Below the pieces are notes generated by a model that made no database searches, was not told where the DNA came from, and was given only the letters and a program-made list of their open reading frames with translations. Both the position numbers and the translations under genes were made by a program. 64,000 bases of DNA. Origin: Adiantum capillus-veneris (Eukaryota > Streptophyta > Polypodiopsida > Polypodiales > Pteridaceae). Location: contig CM043966.1 in NCBI GenBank assembly GCA_014529385.2, positions 102,683,087 through 102,747,086 on the forward strand, given 5' to 3'. Shown here one piece after another: positions 44,700 to 56,975 of the stretch; positions within the stretch are counted from its first letter, which is position 1, and each line of letters starts with the position of its first letter.

Positions 44700-45470
44700 T
44701 GTGCAGAAGGCATGTAGGTTACCTTGATAGGCAAGGATCTCATGATATATGGTTGAGATGGAGTTCTTAGGAGGGTAATCTACAAAGAGGAGATTGGCCT
44801 GGTTTTGCACAATGTCATGAGGAGAGCGGACAGTAAGGAAAAGATCAAGAATTATTGGATTCTTAGAGCAGGTTTTTGGTGGCCTTTTATTGGGCAAGAT
44901 ATGCACTATTGGTGTAAGACCTACCACGAGTGTCAGACCATGGGTAAAAGATGATTGGTAGTAGAGTTAGAGGGGGCTATCATAGCCCAAGGTGATTTTG
45001 AGAAGTGGGGTTTGGATGCCGTTGGTCCACTCCCAAAGTCCACAAGAAGTAAGAAATACATTTTGGTGGCCATTGACTACCTTACCAGGTGGGTCAAAGC
45101 CAAGGTAGTTAAAGAGGTGATTGTTCATACAATGGCACAATTTGTCTTTGATAATATCTGTTGCCATTTTGGAGTACCTTGCGTGCTCATTTTTTATAGA
45201 TGCCAAGGGTTTAGAAGCAAGTTGATGTGGGAATTGGTAGAGAAGCTGGGCATTTAGCATCAATTTTTGTCACCATACCATCCCCAATACAATGGTGTAG
45301 TGGAGAGTTCCAATGGTAGATAATCAAGATGCTAACAAAATATGTGTTTAAGCAGGAGACAGAATGGGAGGCTAATCTTAGGAAGTGTCTATGGGCGTAC
45401 ATGACATCCTACAAGGTGGCTATGAATTTACACCATTTGAGTTAGTTTAGGGCATGTGTTCCGACCAGTA
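44700..45470 (+). pseudogene. Gypsy integrase fragment
   Basis: FWWPFIGQDMHYWCKTYHEC is the end of an HHCC finger; then DFEKWGLDAVGPLPKSTRSK with the first Asp, VAIDYLTRWVKAK, and SPYHPQYNGVVESSNG with the catalytic Glu. The second Asp is lost: the usual SDRG block reads FYRCQGF. Stops before 44955 and after 45257. It is closer in style to the Gy-A integrase than to that of Gy-C. Confidence 0.8.
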
Positions 45471-45539
45471 ATAAGTTACTACCATGATGCTAACTAAAGG
45501 TTAATTAAATTGAGTGGCTAGAATCCCATCCACCAAGAA

Positions 45540-48275
45540 ACCTTATGTTTCATCACGCATACGAAATTGTGTGATGAGGAAGAAACATTTATCAAATCTT
45601 GTATATGCATAGGATATGCAATGAGCATGTGCACAAGCATGGAGAGTTTGATAAAGAGCATGTGTAAAATTTGCAATACGACTCTTATGGAATGGGAATG
45701 GTTTTTTACGACATAGCACCTACGTCGGAGCGACATAGGAAAAGAACTATGCTCATAGAATCCTCTAATCCAAGGAAATTGAAGGAAGAAGATGAAGGCT
45801 TAGGGATAGAATATGGCATGGAGGAGATGCTCGATGCCCTTATTTGAAATGCATGAAGAGCAGCGTGATGAAACATATCCAAGTGGTACTGACACTTCTC
45901 TTAAAGATACGATGAGGAATTTTGCATGTCAACCAATCTTTGGAGGCACCAAAATGTTAGTGCTTCGTGTCTATCTCTCATTTTTGAATCTATAGACAAT
46001 GTTTGGGTGGTTAGATGCAAGCATCACTGCTGTTTTCACGTATGCAACTTGCATAGTTGGGACATGCATCCGGTTTCAACATGTTAATGATTTGCTTAAA
46101 CTTTAATATGAATTGAGAAGGTTGCTACAAGATTAAATACTCCCTGATGGAAATGATATGGCCCCCTCTAGACCAGATGCAAAGAGACTTTTGACCTCAG
46201 TTGGCTTGTACTACAACAAGATTCATGCATGTTTGAATGGTTGCATTGTTCTGCAATGAATTCTTGGATTGCCTAGCATGTTCTAAGTGCGGAGCAAAGC
46301 GATACAAACAAGATGTCATTGGCAATACAATTCTAGTGAAAGTGCTATGACATTTTTCCAATTATTACAAGGTTAAAAAGCATGTTTTGGTGTGATTCCA
46401 TTGCAAAGTTGATGCAATGTCATGCTATGAATAGATCCACTAATGCAACATATCATGTGCCTACTAATTCAAGGGCATGGAAGCACATCAAAGATATGTC
46501 TCCTTTTTTAAAGCGTGAACCACATAATCTGTGTGATTGGGTTTGGCCATGGATAGGGTCAACCCATTTGGCTTGAGAAGATCATCATGGAGCACCTGGC
46601 ATGTGTTCCTTCTCAATTACAACCTCTCTTAGGCTTGATTGTGCCTGGGAAGTTCAAGGTTAAAAACATGGATGTTTACCTTGCATCTTTGGTAGGGGAA
46701 TTGCAAGAGTTATGGCATGGCATTGACTGACATGTGAGGTTGCATGGTATCCTTATGCGGACTATGCATAATGGGCTAGGATACATTGAATGTTCTAGTA
46801 ATAGTGGTCTTGCACTACATGTTTTAGTTCTCAAGACTATTGGCTACAACTCATTTACTACTAATTTTCTTTGAATGCATGCCTTACAATGCCAAGTTAT
46901 AATGCATGCCCAATTTGTGGGCCCTCGCTAGGATGCACGATACTCTGGTTTCTTGCAAAAGACAATCTACCAAGGCCACAATCGTGACCTTGCTGATGGC
47001 CATCCCCTATGTGAGAATGTGGTTTTATGCATGTTTGAGAATCACACCGCCACTAGGAGCAGATTGATGGCCATCCTGTTTCAGGAATGAAGTGCTTGTC
47101 AATTTTCCATACGTTGCCCTACTGAGGGGATCTCCTCATTATTCATTTGCTGGATCCAATGCATATATTCAAGAACATGGCAAAGATCCTCTGGAAGATG
47201 ATCACAAGAAAGGAAGACAATCGAAGGCGAAGAGATCATTTGCAATCTATTGGGAAGATGCTAGAGTTGTGGCCTATCGCCTCCTCCACATGTCAAATAA
47301 ACCGTCCAAGAGCACCATGGGTACTGCACAAAAGTGAGGAGCAACAATTCTAGAGAGTGATTTTAATGTTCAGAACACCCACAAGATGCATGCAAAGTCT
47401 CAAAGTAGCATTCAATCATGATGATTGCTTGTTAGGGTTGAAGACACACGATTGACATAAGTTCTTGCAATTTATACTTCCACTATAGCAATCAAGGGGT
47501 GTTTGGCAAAAGAGCTACATGCATGCATATACAAGATAAACAACCTAGTGCGGTGGATCTCTTCCAAAGAGATATTGGAGGAATCCATTGGTGTAGCTCA
47601 CCCTAACTCCATTGAAGTTGTTTGCATGGTTGAGAGGTATCTATCCACAAGCTATCTATACATCCAAATGAACTTGCTCATACATGTAGTAGAAAAGGTT
47701 GCAATTGCATGCACCATCCACACCAAATGAATGTTCTTTTTGGAATGGCTCATAAAGCCACTAAAGGTCTTTGTTCATCAAAAAGTGCAACCAGAGAGGA
47801 TCATGGCAGGAAGAATGGCTGGGGCAAGAGTCTCTTGTCTTGACGATCAAATATCTTTCCATTTTTGACCCAAAAATGCCATGTCTATGGAGTCCAAAAG
47901 AGGATCAAAGATTGGTAGGAGAGGAGCCACAAGGGCAAGGGGTCAGCAAGAAGATAAATGTGGCCATGCATGAAAAAATCATGAGGTTTTGCCTCGTAAA
48001 CTCTAAGCCCATGCAAAAGTGGTTGAAAAGATACGATGAAGAGAGGAGAAAACTCACAAAGGAGTGTCACGAATTCAGGCAAAATCAAAAGACTAGATGT
48101 CTACCCTTGCTAGAGTACCTTGCACCTCTGCCTAAGTTTCCTACTATGTAGTGGTTGGACATATTAGTGAGAGCGGCCTAACACGGCGGAGAGCTGATAG
48201 TCGAGGAAGAGGAGGAGCTTACCATTAGATGCGACTGGAAGTTTCACAAGTACAATGCTTTGGCATAAAAAGCAT
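45540..48275 (+). pseudogene. Ca-2, decayed CACTA Tnp2-type transposase
   Basis: Fragments in three plus frames follow the Ca-1 transposase order: SGTDTSLKDTMRNFACQPIF, FGWLDASITAVFT, LLTSVGLYYNKIHACLNGCI, VPTNSRAWKHIKDMS, LLGLIVPGKFKVKNMDVYLA, then a stretch missing in Ca-1 (HNRDLADGHPLCENV, DPMHIFKNMAKILWKMI, LQSIGKMLELWP), then EEWLGQESLVLTIKYLSIFD and KPMQKWLKRYDEERRKLT. It has dozens of stops. The terminal repeats were not found, and the right end abuts truncated Gy-B at about 48280. It is far older than Ca-1. Confidence 0.85.
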
Positions 48276-48280
48276 TTGAG

Positions 48281-49834
48281 CTAGAAATCCACTGCCTTCT
48301 TAATGCCAAAGGCCTCCACAAAAACATTTTTACAAATGCCTACGCACCTAGCCTTGCTATTGTTTGCCATTTTCACTTTGATTTCAGGTGTCTCATGGAT
48401 GTGCATGCCTAGTCTTTGCATGAGCCCTTCTGTCATGATGCAAATTTGTGCACCCCCATCCACTAGACCTTTCCTAACCAATCTTCCTTTTATGTAACAA
48501 TCTAGCACAGGTGTAATATCCTCGTTCATTTCAGCATGTGCAATTTTTACAACAAGAAAACTCTCTTTTACCTTTCTCCTAGTGCTAACTGCCTTTGTTA
48601 AATCCCTCCTAACTTGTGGGCATAATGCAAGAAACTGAGGCCATGAGATATCAGGACCCTTACCTCGCATGTCTTCCAACAAGTTGTATGGAGCCATACC
48701 ATGTCCAAGAGGGAAGTCTTGGAGATTGATACGACGTCGAGTCCTCTTAGCTTCCTTGGTCTCCTTTGCCTTCTTGCCTTGTCCATGGTCACTCTGTGAT
48801 GGGACACCCTCTTTCTCTTTACCTTTTCCTCGGCCACGCTTAATGCCATTGGCTTCCATGTCAACCTCATTTGAATTTGTCACCTCTACCACATGCACAT
48901 TTGGATCTGGCAAAGGTGGAACTCCTTCTACCCCTTGTGGAGGTGGTCTTGGTCCATTTGGCCTTTGTAGAAGCCTTGGTTGTTGACCAGCTCCTTCTCC
49001 TGCATTCATTACTGGGTAATTCAAGTTAGGTCTCCCTGGCTCTCCACGGGGCCAAGGACAATTATACATCCCATGTCCAAACTCTTCGCAATTCCAACAT
49101 TGCAAGACTCTCCTAGTTCGTGGCTCTCTCTCTTCTGACTTCTTTGCTTGTCCCTTTGGACCTACAGCTTGTGCAAGGTGAATTGACAGGCTGCTTAAAG
49201 ATTCATTTAGCTTCTCAATCACTTCAGCCGTTACCTCAGGAAGCTCCCTAGATGTTGATGCTTGTGACTTACCTTTGGGTCTAAGACCTTCTATTGGAAC
49301 CTCTCCCCTTAAGCACTTGAGTTTCCTATATTTCTCAGCAGCCCTAGTTTCAGCTGCATCAAAGGTAGAAGGTGCACCCGCCTCAACTTTTACCTTAAGG
49401 TCAGGAAAGAGTCCAGCTATGAACCTCTCCTTCTTTAGAAATTCTGCACCATCACCAGGGTTAGCAACATTTCGTATCCATAGAGCCCAAAGACGTAGGA
49501 ACTCTTGCTTGTACAAGTAGTAGTCATCTAAGTCTTTTTGCTTATGAGAAACAATGTCTTGCCATAATTTTTGAGTGTTTTGGGGATCAAAGAAGTATTT
49601 CTTGAAATGATTCAAAACTTCTGTGTAATTGCCCTTAACTTCCTCAGGCAAAGAGTCAAACCAAGTGCTAGCATCTTTCCTAAGGACCACCTCAAACATT
49701 TCTACACGTTCTTGATCAGTTATTATCCTCTTGATACGGCAAGACATCTTGAAATTCGCTAAAAATAATTCTGCATCCTCTCCAGGCTCTCCAAAGAAAA
49801 GAGGATACCCAGACATTTGGCGTTGGCTTTCCAT
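48281..49834 (-). pseudogene. Gy-B gag and protease start, truncated
   Basis: A 517-residue open minus frame. MESQRQMSGYPLFFGEPGED starts a gag domain (STWFDSLPEEV, FLRLWALWIRN, KKERFIAGLFPDLKVK), then a zinc knuckle CWNCEEFGHGMYNC at 246-259, a basic linker, INLQDFPLGHGMAPYNLLED (block shared with Gy-A), and protease VDGGAQICIMTE (D-G-G at 459-461). Coding ends at EAFGIKKAVDF, where Ca-2 sequence begins, so RT onward is missing here. No stop or frameshift within, consistent with a young element cut by deletion or rearrangement. Gag packages RNA into virus-like particles. Confidence 0.88.
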
Positions 49835-49919
49835 TGAATTGATTTCAAAGTGACACCCGTTTTTGTTTTTCTTTCTTAAAAAGATTTACACAATAATGTT
49901 TTCTAGCTTGCAATCTATT

Positions 49920-50138
49920 CTACAACAAAATAAAGATATTCACATCAAACGACCTATGATAATCAATAAGAGGTAGGATGACAGGGTTTGGTGATGCGAG
50001 AATTTCTTCTGCTCTTTGGGCACCAAACATGAACACCATACGTTGTTGAAAATGGATTTTCCTACTAATTGCAATGTTTATTCTAATGTGTGGAGTGAAA
50101 TGGAAGGGGAAAACCTCTATTCCTGGGCCATTATCCAT
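49920..50138 (-). CDS. Leader ORF LB of Gy-B, 72 residues, novel family
   Basis: The start MDN sits in an ACCATGG context, three bases after the stop of LA (TAG ACC ATG). The core is HIRINIAISRKIHFQQRMVF, MFGAQRAEEIL, ASPNPVILP, SFDVNIFILL. It aligns end to end with LB of Gy-A and Gy-C. In this element the order is LA then LB, the reverse of Gy-A and Gy-C. The gag ATG follows 85 bases later. Confidence 0.78.
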   Translation of the reverse strand: MDNGPGIEVFPFHFTPHIRINIAISRKIHFQQRMVFMFGAQRAEEILASPNPVILPLIDYHRSFDVNIFILL

Positions 50139-50141
50139 GGT

Positions 50142-50372
50142 CTATGCATGACCTAATGCTTCAAACAAAACAAAAATATAGACGTCCAAACTAAGGTCGT
50201 ATCTAATGAGAGGCAAAATAAAAGGATTTACTGAAGCGTTTATCTCGACCAACCTAAGAGGACCTAAAATTCTACGAATGACACGTTGAAATTGCAACTT
50301 AGTACTAACAATTATGTGTACCTTTTGCCCTGCAATGGGAATGAAGGGATCATCCAAATTTTCGTGATTCAT
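50142..50372 (-). CDS. Leader ORF LA of Gy-B, 76 residues, novel family
   Basis: MNH, PFIPIAGQKVHIIVSTKLQF, RRILGPLRLVEIN, ASVNPFILPL, LDVYIFVLF, plus a six-residue tail absent elsewhere. It begins 54 bases after the primer-binding site. Same family as 32914-33126 and 57230-57442. Confidence 0.78.
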   Translation of the reverse strand: MNHENLDDPFIPIAGQKVHIIVSTKLQFQRVIRRILGPLRLVEINASVNPFILPLIRYDLSLDVYIFVLFEALGHA

Positions 50373-50425
50373 GCAAACTACTTGACTATGCTAAAGGTTG
50401 ATTCTACACAAAAATACACAAGACG

Positions 50426-50443
50426 TCCTCAGTGGGGGCACCA
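50426..50443 (-). other. Primer-binding site of Gy-B
   Basis: Minus strand TGGTGCCCCCACTGAGGA, three bases inside the LTR end GACCGCCTCA. Confidence 0.85.
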
Positions 50444-50621
50444 ATTTGAGGCGGTCCGGGGCGGGCAACAAGAAGAGCAACCTCTAGACACCCTTCAAGG
50501 CTCCCGTGCTGCTCAATGGGTTGGGGTTGGAAAAAAAATAACAAACACACACACAAACCCGCAACCTAACCCTACACAAATTTGGGGCACCACCTAGTTT
50601 TGGATGCGAACTAGGACGCGT

Positions 50622-50623
<2 letters not shown>

Positions 50624-50706
<83 letters not shown>
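50624..50706. repeat. (GA)n in Gy-B LTR
   Basis: About 41 units; the homologous tract at 61282-61356 is four units shorter. The R/E and S/L frames across it are spurious. Confidence 0.95.
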
Positions 50707-50709
<3 letters not shown>

Positions 50710-51369
50710 TGCTCGGGCTGCTTTGAAACGTATCGGCAATGATCAAGCAAACACAATTATATATGTAAGAAAGAGAGAGAAGGGGGAGGGGGTGTTTGTT
50801 GCACTAATACCTTCTTACAAATCTGTCATGACCAATCAAAGTGATATTAGTATTTGTTCATCATAGCTTGAGTAAATTACACCACAACACATCACAAGAA
50901 AAGCCACCCCACTCACTGTCTTAAGGCCAGGGGAGTCCTCTCCACCCTGTCGCCCTCTTACAGTATGTGGGATTTATGGCTAAATTGATGACAACACTAG
51001 CGACAAGCTATCAAGAACTTAACGAAAAAACACCAAGACACTTACACATCATTGTTGTCCATTACTTCACGTGGGAAGAGAGACAAAGTATCCAAGCTTA
51101 GTCCAAATCCACCCTCCTTGATTCAGCAAATGTTGGGCTTACACTAGTAGGAGAAATGATAGATTTCCTACTCTCAATTGAATGATCACTCTCTCTCTTA
51201 CAATGGCATAGAGATCCCTTGCTAATCCCCTATTACAACACATGCACATGCATAAGACAAAGAGCTTCCACTCAAGAGCTCCTTCTAGAGAGGTTGAGCT
51301 TGGCTTCTCAAGCTATAGCATAGTGCTCTTGCTTATGGCTCCCCCCTTTGTGCTAGCTACACCCTCCTT

Positions 51370-51376
51370 TTATAGC
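51370..51376 (-). promoter_or_regulatory. TATA box of Gy-B LTR
   Basis: Minus strand TATAAAA in TTGCTATAAAAGGAGGG. Confidence 0.55.
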
Positions 51377-53077
51377 AATTTTGAAGGCTAGGGTTACTCC
51401 TCTAACCATGGTTGGGTTAGATTTTCAGCAATTTATCTAATTTCTTTTGCTTGGAATTATCAAGAAGTTGGTGGGGAAAGAGAGAGGAGAGAAATGGAGG
51501 TGATAGGACTTTTCATAGTGGGTTAGTGTTAGTAGAGTTAGTATTAATTTACAAATGGAATTGGATATTTACAATGGGAGTATCCATGTAGGATAAGGAA
51601 GAAAAAATCTTAAGAGGTAAGAAAAGGTGGATTCCTTACAAGGTTGATGCTCCAAGTGTCTTGAGTAGGGCCAATTTTGATGTTTGTTGACGGTCCACTA
51701 GCTTTGACGGTACATTTTTTCTCCACTCTTGACCTTCCTTGAGAGACAAGGTAATTGAAGTTGAGTAATCAACCACCATGATGTTGTCTTTTAAGAGAAG
51801 AGGCTGAATTTTGTGGTTTTTTTGATAGATATGGGTAAATTGGAGGAGGAAAAATGAGACTAGGTGGTCAATTTTGGAATGGAATTGTGTGTGGGATGTA
51901 TGAGTTCACCATGGTTTCTCTTATTCTTCAAGGTTGAGGAGAAGGTGAGTAGGGTGCAGAGAGGAGTGGTGAGAGAGGTGGGGATGATGAGTGGAGAAGT
52001 GTGTGTGAAAGAGGAAAATGATAAAGTGGAAGAGAGAGTGTGGCTGCATAGTATGGGAAAACTGGGGTCCACTAATAAAATCATAGCTCACAGCTCGTAG
52101 CTCAAAAAAATATGAAACAATTTGAGACAAAAGTTCAGCCCACGAGCTACAACTTTTGTTTGTATCACCTTTTCAAATTCGGAGACCAAGTGAACTTTAA
52201 AAATTCAGCAAAACCGACCGTTTTTTTCCACTGCACAAGGTCCTTGTGAGGTCCTTCTTTGGATGATTCTTTTGAATACCTCCAAGAGTGAGCCCTCCAT
52301 AGTGCATGTATGCATGCCACCTACCCTTGACCTTATTTGGTAGGTCTATAATTGAAGATATTGTTGAGATCATGATATAAGTGAATAGTACAACTAAAAA
52401 AATCAAATATTGAGGGGTCTAAAAAATATGTACATGTCAAATATAAATAATATAAGTGGAAAAAATATAAAGGGGTCAAAAGAAATCTCTCTCATTATGA
52501 GGCTACCATAAAAAGATAAATATTTTTGGTGTTCTAATTTTTTAGAAAAAAACAAAATAGATGTAGGAAGGGAAAAATCACAATAGTGAAAAAATATACA
52601 TATAAATAAAACTAGTTTTTTTGGATTTTTGTTGGGGTGGAGTTACACCAAATATAAGAGAAGCTTACATGAAAATATTTCTATATGGAATAAAGAGTAT
52701 GAAAAATGGTAAGAAAAATTGTGGTAATGGTGAGGCAATGTACAGAGCATAAATAACACACACCTAGGTAGAAATATTTAAATAAATATCAAAATAATTA
52801 TGAAAAAATCTTTTATTTAGGCCCTATATACAAAGAAATATTTACATACGCGTGGGCCATAATATACTTATATTTTTTATTATTTTTTATTTTTTTGGCT
52901 CAACTAGCCCAATGACTAGCTAATTGAGGGTTTTTTTAAGAAGATATGGGAAAAGTCCCGTGACTCACGCACGCCTATGTACAGTGAAATGGTAGGGATA
53001 GCCACAGTGTTTGGGTGATTTTGGTAGGGTGAGGTAACTCACTGTGGCAATTATAAAGAGCCGAAAAACGGCTATCA

Positions 53078-54615
53078 GCAGCTGATAAAGAGGATCAGCT
53101 ACATGTGCATAATGTGGAATCCAAATAACATAGAAGACACATGCTCCCAGAAACCTTCTAACCTCAGTGATGCTAGTGCATGTTTCTTTCATTCTTTGGA
53201 TGGCATCTACCTTTGTTGGACAAGGTTTCCTACCATATGGCCCGCACATGTGCCCCACAATAAGCACTTCATTGACACCAAACATAGACTTTTTCCCTGA
53301 CAATGTAAGATTCACTTCTTCCAACCTAGACAAAATTTTATCACAATCATTTATTTGATTTACCACAAATCTGCGACATTCCTTGAGATCCAAAGCTTCA
53401 TCTTTGTCACTTTCTTCACATCCTTTGATAGGCAAATCATCAATGAAAGGCATTGTGATTTGAGGAATAAAGTCACGTAAGACCTTATTCATCCCATTCA
53501 TCATATGTGCAACCGAGTTGGTTGCTCCCTGTGGCAAGGTACACATCCTTACCAAACCCAAAGGTGTCCTCATGGTTGTCAAGTCTCTGCTTTCGATTGC
53601 AAGCTGAAATTGATCATACCCTGAGTAGAGATCCCCCATTGAGTAGATTGCCCTCCCTGCAAATGCCTCTGCAAACTCATCCACAATTGGACATGTACCT
53701 ACATTTCTAATTGTCACCTTGTTCACTGGTTGCATATCTTGGATGAAGCGTAGAGAACCATTCTTCTTCGGAAATGTGAACCACCTGTTTGAGTATGGAG
53801 CACAAGAAGGCTCCAAGATTCCCATTTTGATTTTCTCATTCAGTAGCTCTACTAACTTTGGCAAATGAGCCTTTGGAACCGGAATAGGCCGCAGATTCCA
53901 AGGCACATGAGGTATTGTGAAAATTACCATAGGAGCTACAATAGAAGGATCAACACATCCTATCTCATGTGGCTCAAATGCAAAAGCCTTACCATGCTTT
54001 GAAAGCATTTCTTTAAAGCACTTTGTCTCCTCCTGTGTTAGAAACTCCTTGCGACCAATCTGCAAGTTTTGGAAAGACTCCTTTGTGAAGGTATGCCCAA
54101 TCTTTTTAGGATTCCTCAAGCTTGGTTGTAAAGAAGCCTGCTCAATCTTTTCCCTGTTGTTGGGTGGTAAGGGTGAAGCTACTGGTTTCACCTTCTTTGC
54201 TACACTCTTGTATTTAGTTTCAACATGGACTTCTGGGCCAACTGTTTGGCTTTCTTTAAAGGCTTCTATTACTTGATACATTTCCATAGAGCAAACTTCC
54301 ACAACTTCATTTTCAAGATGCAAATTAGACCCCATTATAGCATCAAGCTCACCCATAGTATCTACAAAAGAAACTTGTTCACACAAACCCAAAACATTTT
54401 CAGTAGGCTCTAGCAACCCACTCTTTTTCATGCCTATTTGTACATTATGCACATATTGCCTCTCACATCTCTTCAAATCTTCAAGTTTTGTAAAACATAC
54501 TGATCCATTCTTTGTTACCAAGGAGCTCGTTGAAAACGCTTCACCTATTTTTGGATCAGGCGATACCCTTTTTCTTTCTGTACCACTGCAATCCCGCTTT
54601 ACAATGGTACTTGGA
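53078..54615 (-). pseudogene. Gy-C reverse transcriptase, 5' half of pol
   Basis: The frame is open from about 54615 through 53078. It has a linker, then RT: PHVPWNLRPIPVPKAHLPK, LRFIQDMQPVNKVTIRN, GDLYSGYDQFQLAIESRDLT, LPQGATNSVAHMMNGMNKVL and MPFIDDLPIKG with the catalytic Asp pair in FIDD, then LGACVFYVIWIPHYAHVADP. It ends at LYQLL, exactly where the Gy-B LTR begins. The rest of pol (LLRKNQKF onward) is at 59095-61104, to the right, although on this strand it should lie to the left. A frame change separates it from the protease. RT style differs clearly from Gy-A and Gy-F. Confidence 0.88.
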
Positions 54616-56365
54616 CAAAACCCATCATTTCTCTATGATCATGAAACTCTTTGCTCACCTTTGGTAGAGGATTTTCTCTGAGGTTGTCACAATTTCTTTC
54701 ATGGTTCACACAAACTGTGAGAAATTGGACAGCTCGTTTACCATCTTTGCTACGTATCCTAGCATATGTTGAACCATCATCCATTACCTTTGTTTCCATT
54801 CGAACTCCCACAATGTAGGGCTGTCCAAGGATGAGATGATATGAAGATGTATCCTGTACAAAGAAGTTTTGGTCAATCTTTACATCACCTATTGTTACCT
54901 TCACACCTGGACATGCTGCATACAATTCACAGGATGAATTGTTTGCCACTTTTACCATCCAGCCATGATCTGTGTCCATCGGCCATTTGCACTTGTTGTA
55001 GAGACTCTTTGACATTATGTTTATTTCTAAACCATGGTCAATCAAGGCAACAAATGGCTCTTCAAGATCACCTACCTTGACCAAAGTTTCTGTAGTAACC
55101 CTTGCCCAATGAATTCGTGAATAGTCACTCCTAGGAATATCTTCAACTTCTTCATCATCATTTGAGAAATGCACTTGCTTCACTCTCCCACTAGATTGGT
55201 AGCATCCTACCACAGCTCCATCATTCTCCTTATTTTGCAGTTGCATCCCTTGTGTCTTTGAGGTTTCCCCTTCAACCTGTGGACGAGAAACTTCAGCAAG
55301 GGTTTGCCTCTTCCTCTTGATGATGTCAATGATCTCCTCATGGAATTCACGCTTTGCAATGCCAAGAACTTCTCCCATAGTAAACTCAATCTTGCTATTC
55401 AAGATCCTTTCCTCCAAGACTTTCTTTAAATCTGTAGCAACCTCAATATCAGATTGTAGTTTATAAGTTGGGCCTTTTGTCTTACCTTTTGTTGGCTCTT
55501 TCTTCTTTCCTGTTGTAGACTCCTCCATGAGTACTTCAGGTGGAGATGCTCCTTGTGTTGAGGGTGTTTGAGAAGGCATTGAGTCGCTTCTTCCCCCACT
55601 TCTAGAAGCTCTTTTTGATGATCCTTCATCAGCATTCTCACGTCTGCGCTTCTCTTCTACAATTGCCTCATTTTGTTGGCATTTTGTAATGTAGGCATGC
55701 ACTGACAATGAGTCCACTAGATCATTCCATCCTGTTTCTAGACGTATCCAATCACCTGCTTCATGTAGAATCTCTTTTGTAAGCTTTCCCTTTTTAGCTA
55801 ATTGCATGACATTTGGCCAAATTTGACCATGATGGTCACTCACCTCTTCATCACAAAAATGTTCAATTTTTACTCCATAAGTAGCTGCCTCAACTGAAGA
55901 GGTGGCATGCTTGGTTGCCATATCTTCAACTAAGGTTTGCATTCCCCCCTTCCCAAAGTTAGTTCTCAAGGGTAGACCTGTCTCTCTTAAGTGGATTTTA
56001 CCATCCTTAAAAAAGACAACATCTTTTGACAAAGCATCACTAAAATCATCACAATCCCTTCTTACATGGTCTATACTATCACACCAAATACATCTATTAA
56101 AAAACCCTTCTTTGGGCTGTTGTCTTTGCCTAGGAAGTGGCCCTAATGGTTGGCCTTTTTCTTCAAGCTTTGCAAACTTCACCTTCAAGTCACGCATTCC
56201 CTTCACAAGCTCATCTAGCATGGACTCATCAAACTTAGGAGCGATAAAAGTAGGCTTTACCATTTTGTCAGAAGTTGAGGTGGAAGGACTTGTAGTGTTT
56301 ACTACCATCTTGTCCCTTCTTCTTTGTCGTTTGGCAAGCCAATGAGACAGCACCTTCAACCTCAT
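54599..56365 (-). pseudogene. Gy-C zinc knuckle and protease region
   Basis: A 588-residue open frame. It contains a CCHC knuckle CIWCDSIDHVRRDC (residues 92-105), a long charged linker, and an aspartic protease with ALIDHGLEINIMS (D-H-G at 443-445) and LILGQPYI. The His in place of Ser/Thr at the active site is unusual. It is joined to gag by a one-base frame change near 56340 and to RT by another near 54600; these may be decay or recoding sites, and I cannot tell which. Confidence 0.82.
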
Positions 56366-56975
56366 TCCAGTCGGTCTTTAGTCCTTGCTCAGCATCTTTA
56401 TCTTCAAGAAGAAGCTCCAAATTTTCTTGAAACTCTTTACCTGCAGCTTGTAAGAAAAGATCTGTCTTCTCTGCATCTAGTGTGGCCCTTTCTGTCCTGG
56501 TGAGTTGTGCATAGCGCCGCTCAAATTCCCTAAGTAGCTCTGTTATTGATAGTCCTTGCTTTGGCTTGACTACCCATTCTAAGAATGTCCTTTTGGTCAC
56601 TCTCTCAGAGTCCTCCATGAAATATTCCTCCTTTAAAGCTACTTTGAGTTCTTCCCAATTTCTCCCATGCCCATCTTTAATTACCCTAACATGCTCTCTA
56701 ATTTTTGGAGCAACAACTAGCTCAAAGCTTTGAATCATCTCACCTTCTGACACGCGATGCAGCTCCATCTCCTTCACATACTCGCGTAAGTACTTGATTA
56801 CATCTTTGCCATTGAACTGATCCATTCTATTGACGACTGCTTGTATGGCCTTCGTTGCTGAAATCTCCCTTCTTTCAATGGCATGTTGTTGTTGCATGAA
56901 CATTGCAAATGCTTGAAACATTTGCATTGTTGCTGGGTCAAAATGCATACCCTGTTTCTCAACATCATCACCCAT
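56268..56975 (-). pseudogene. Gy-C gag N-terminal domain
   Basis: The ATG at 56973-56975 (MGDDVEKQGMHFDPATMQMF) is the likely start; the frame is open upstream to 57062. Gag features: MDQFNGKDVIKYLREYVKEM, NWEELKVALKEEYFMED, TKRTFLEWVVKPKQGLSI, ELLREFERRYAQLTRTER, FLQAAGKEFQENLELLLEDK. The frame is left near 56340, after which the knuckle-protease frame continues. Confidence 0.82.

Larger units (their letters stand above)
50447..53077 (-). repeat. 5' LTR of Gy-B (complete)
   Basis: On the minus strand it starts TGATAGCCG (53077) and ends CCGCCTCA (50447), 2.6 kb. It interrupts the Gy-C RT-RNase H frame; target GCAG is at 53078-53081 here and 61101-61104 at the other Gy-B LTR. It contains a TATA box at 51370-51376, a (GA)n tract at 50624-50706 and no gene. 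The first 554 bases (50447-51000) equal 61105-61650 apart from GA tract length. Confidence 0.88.
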
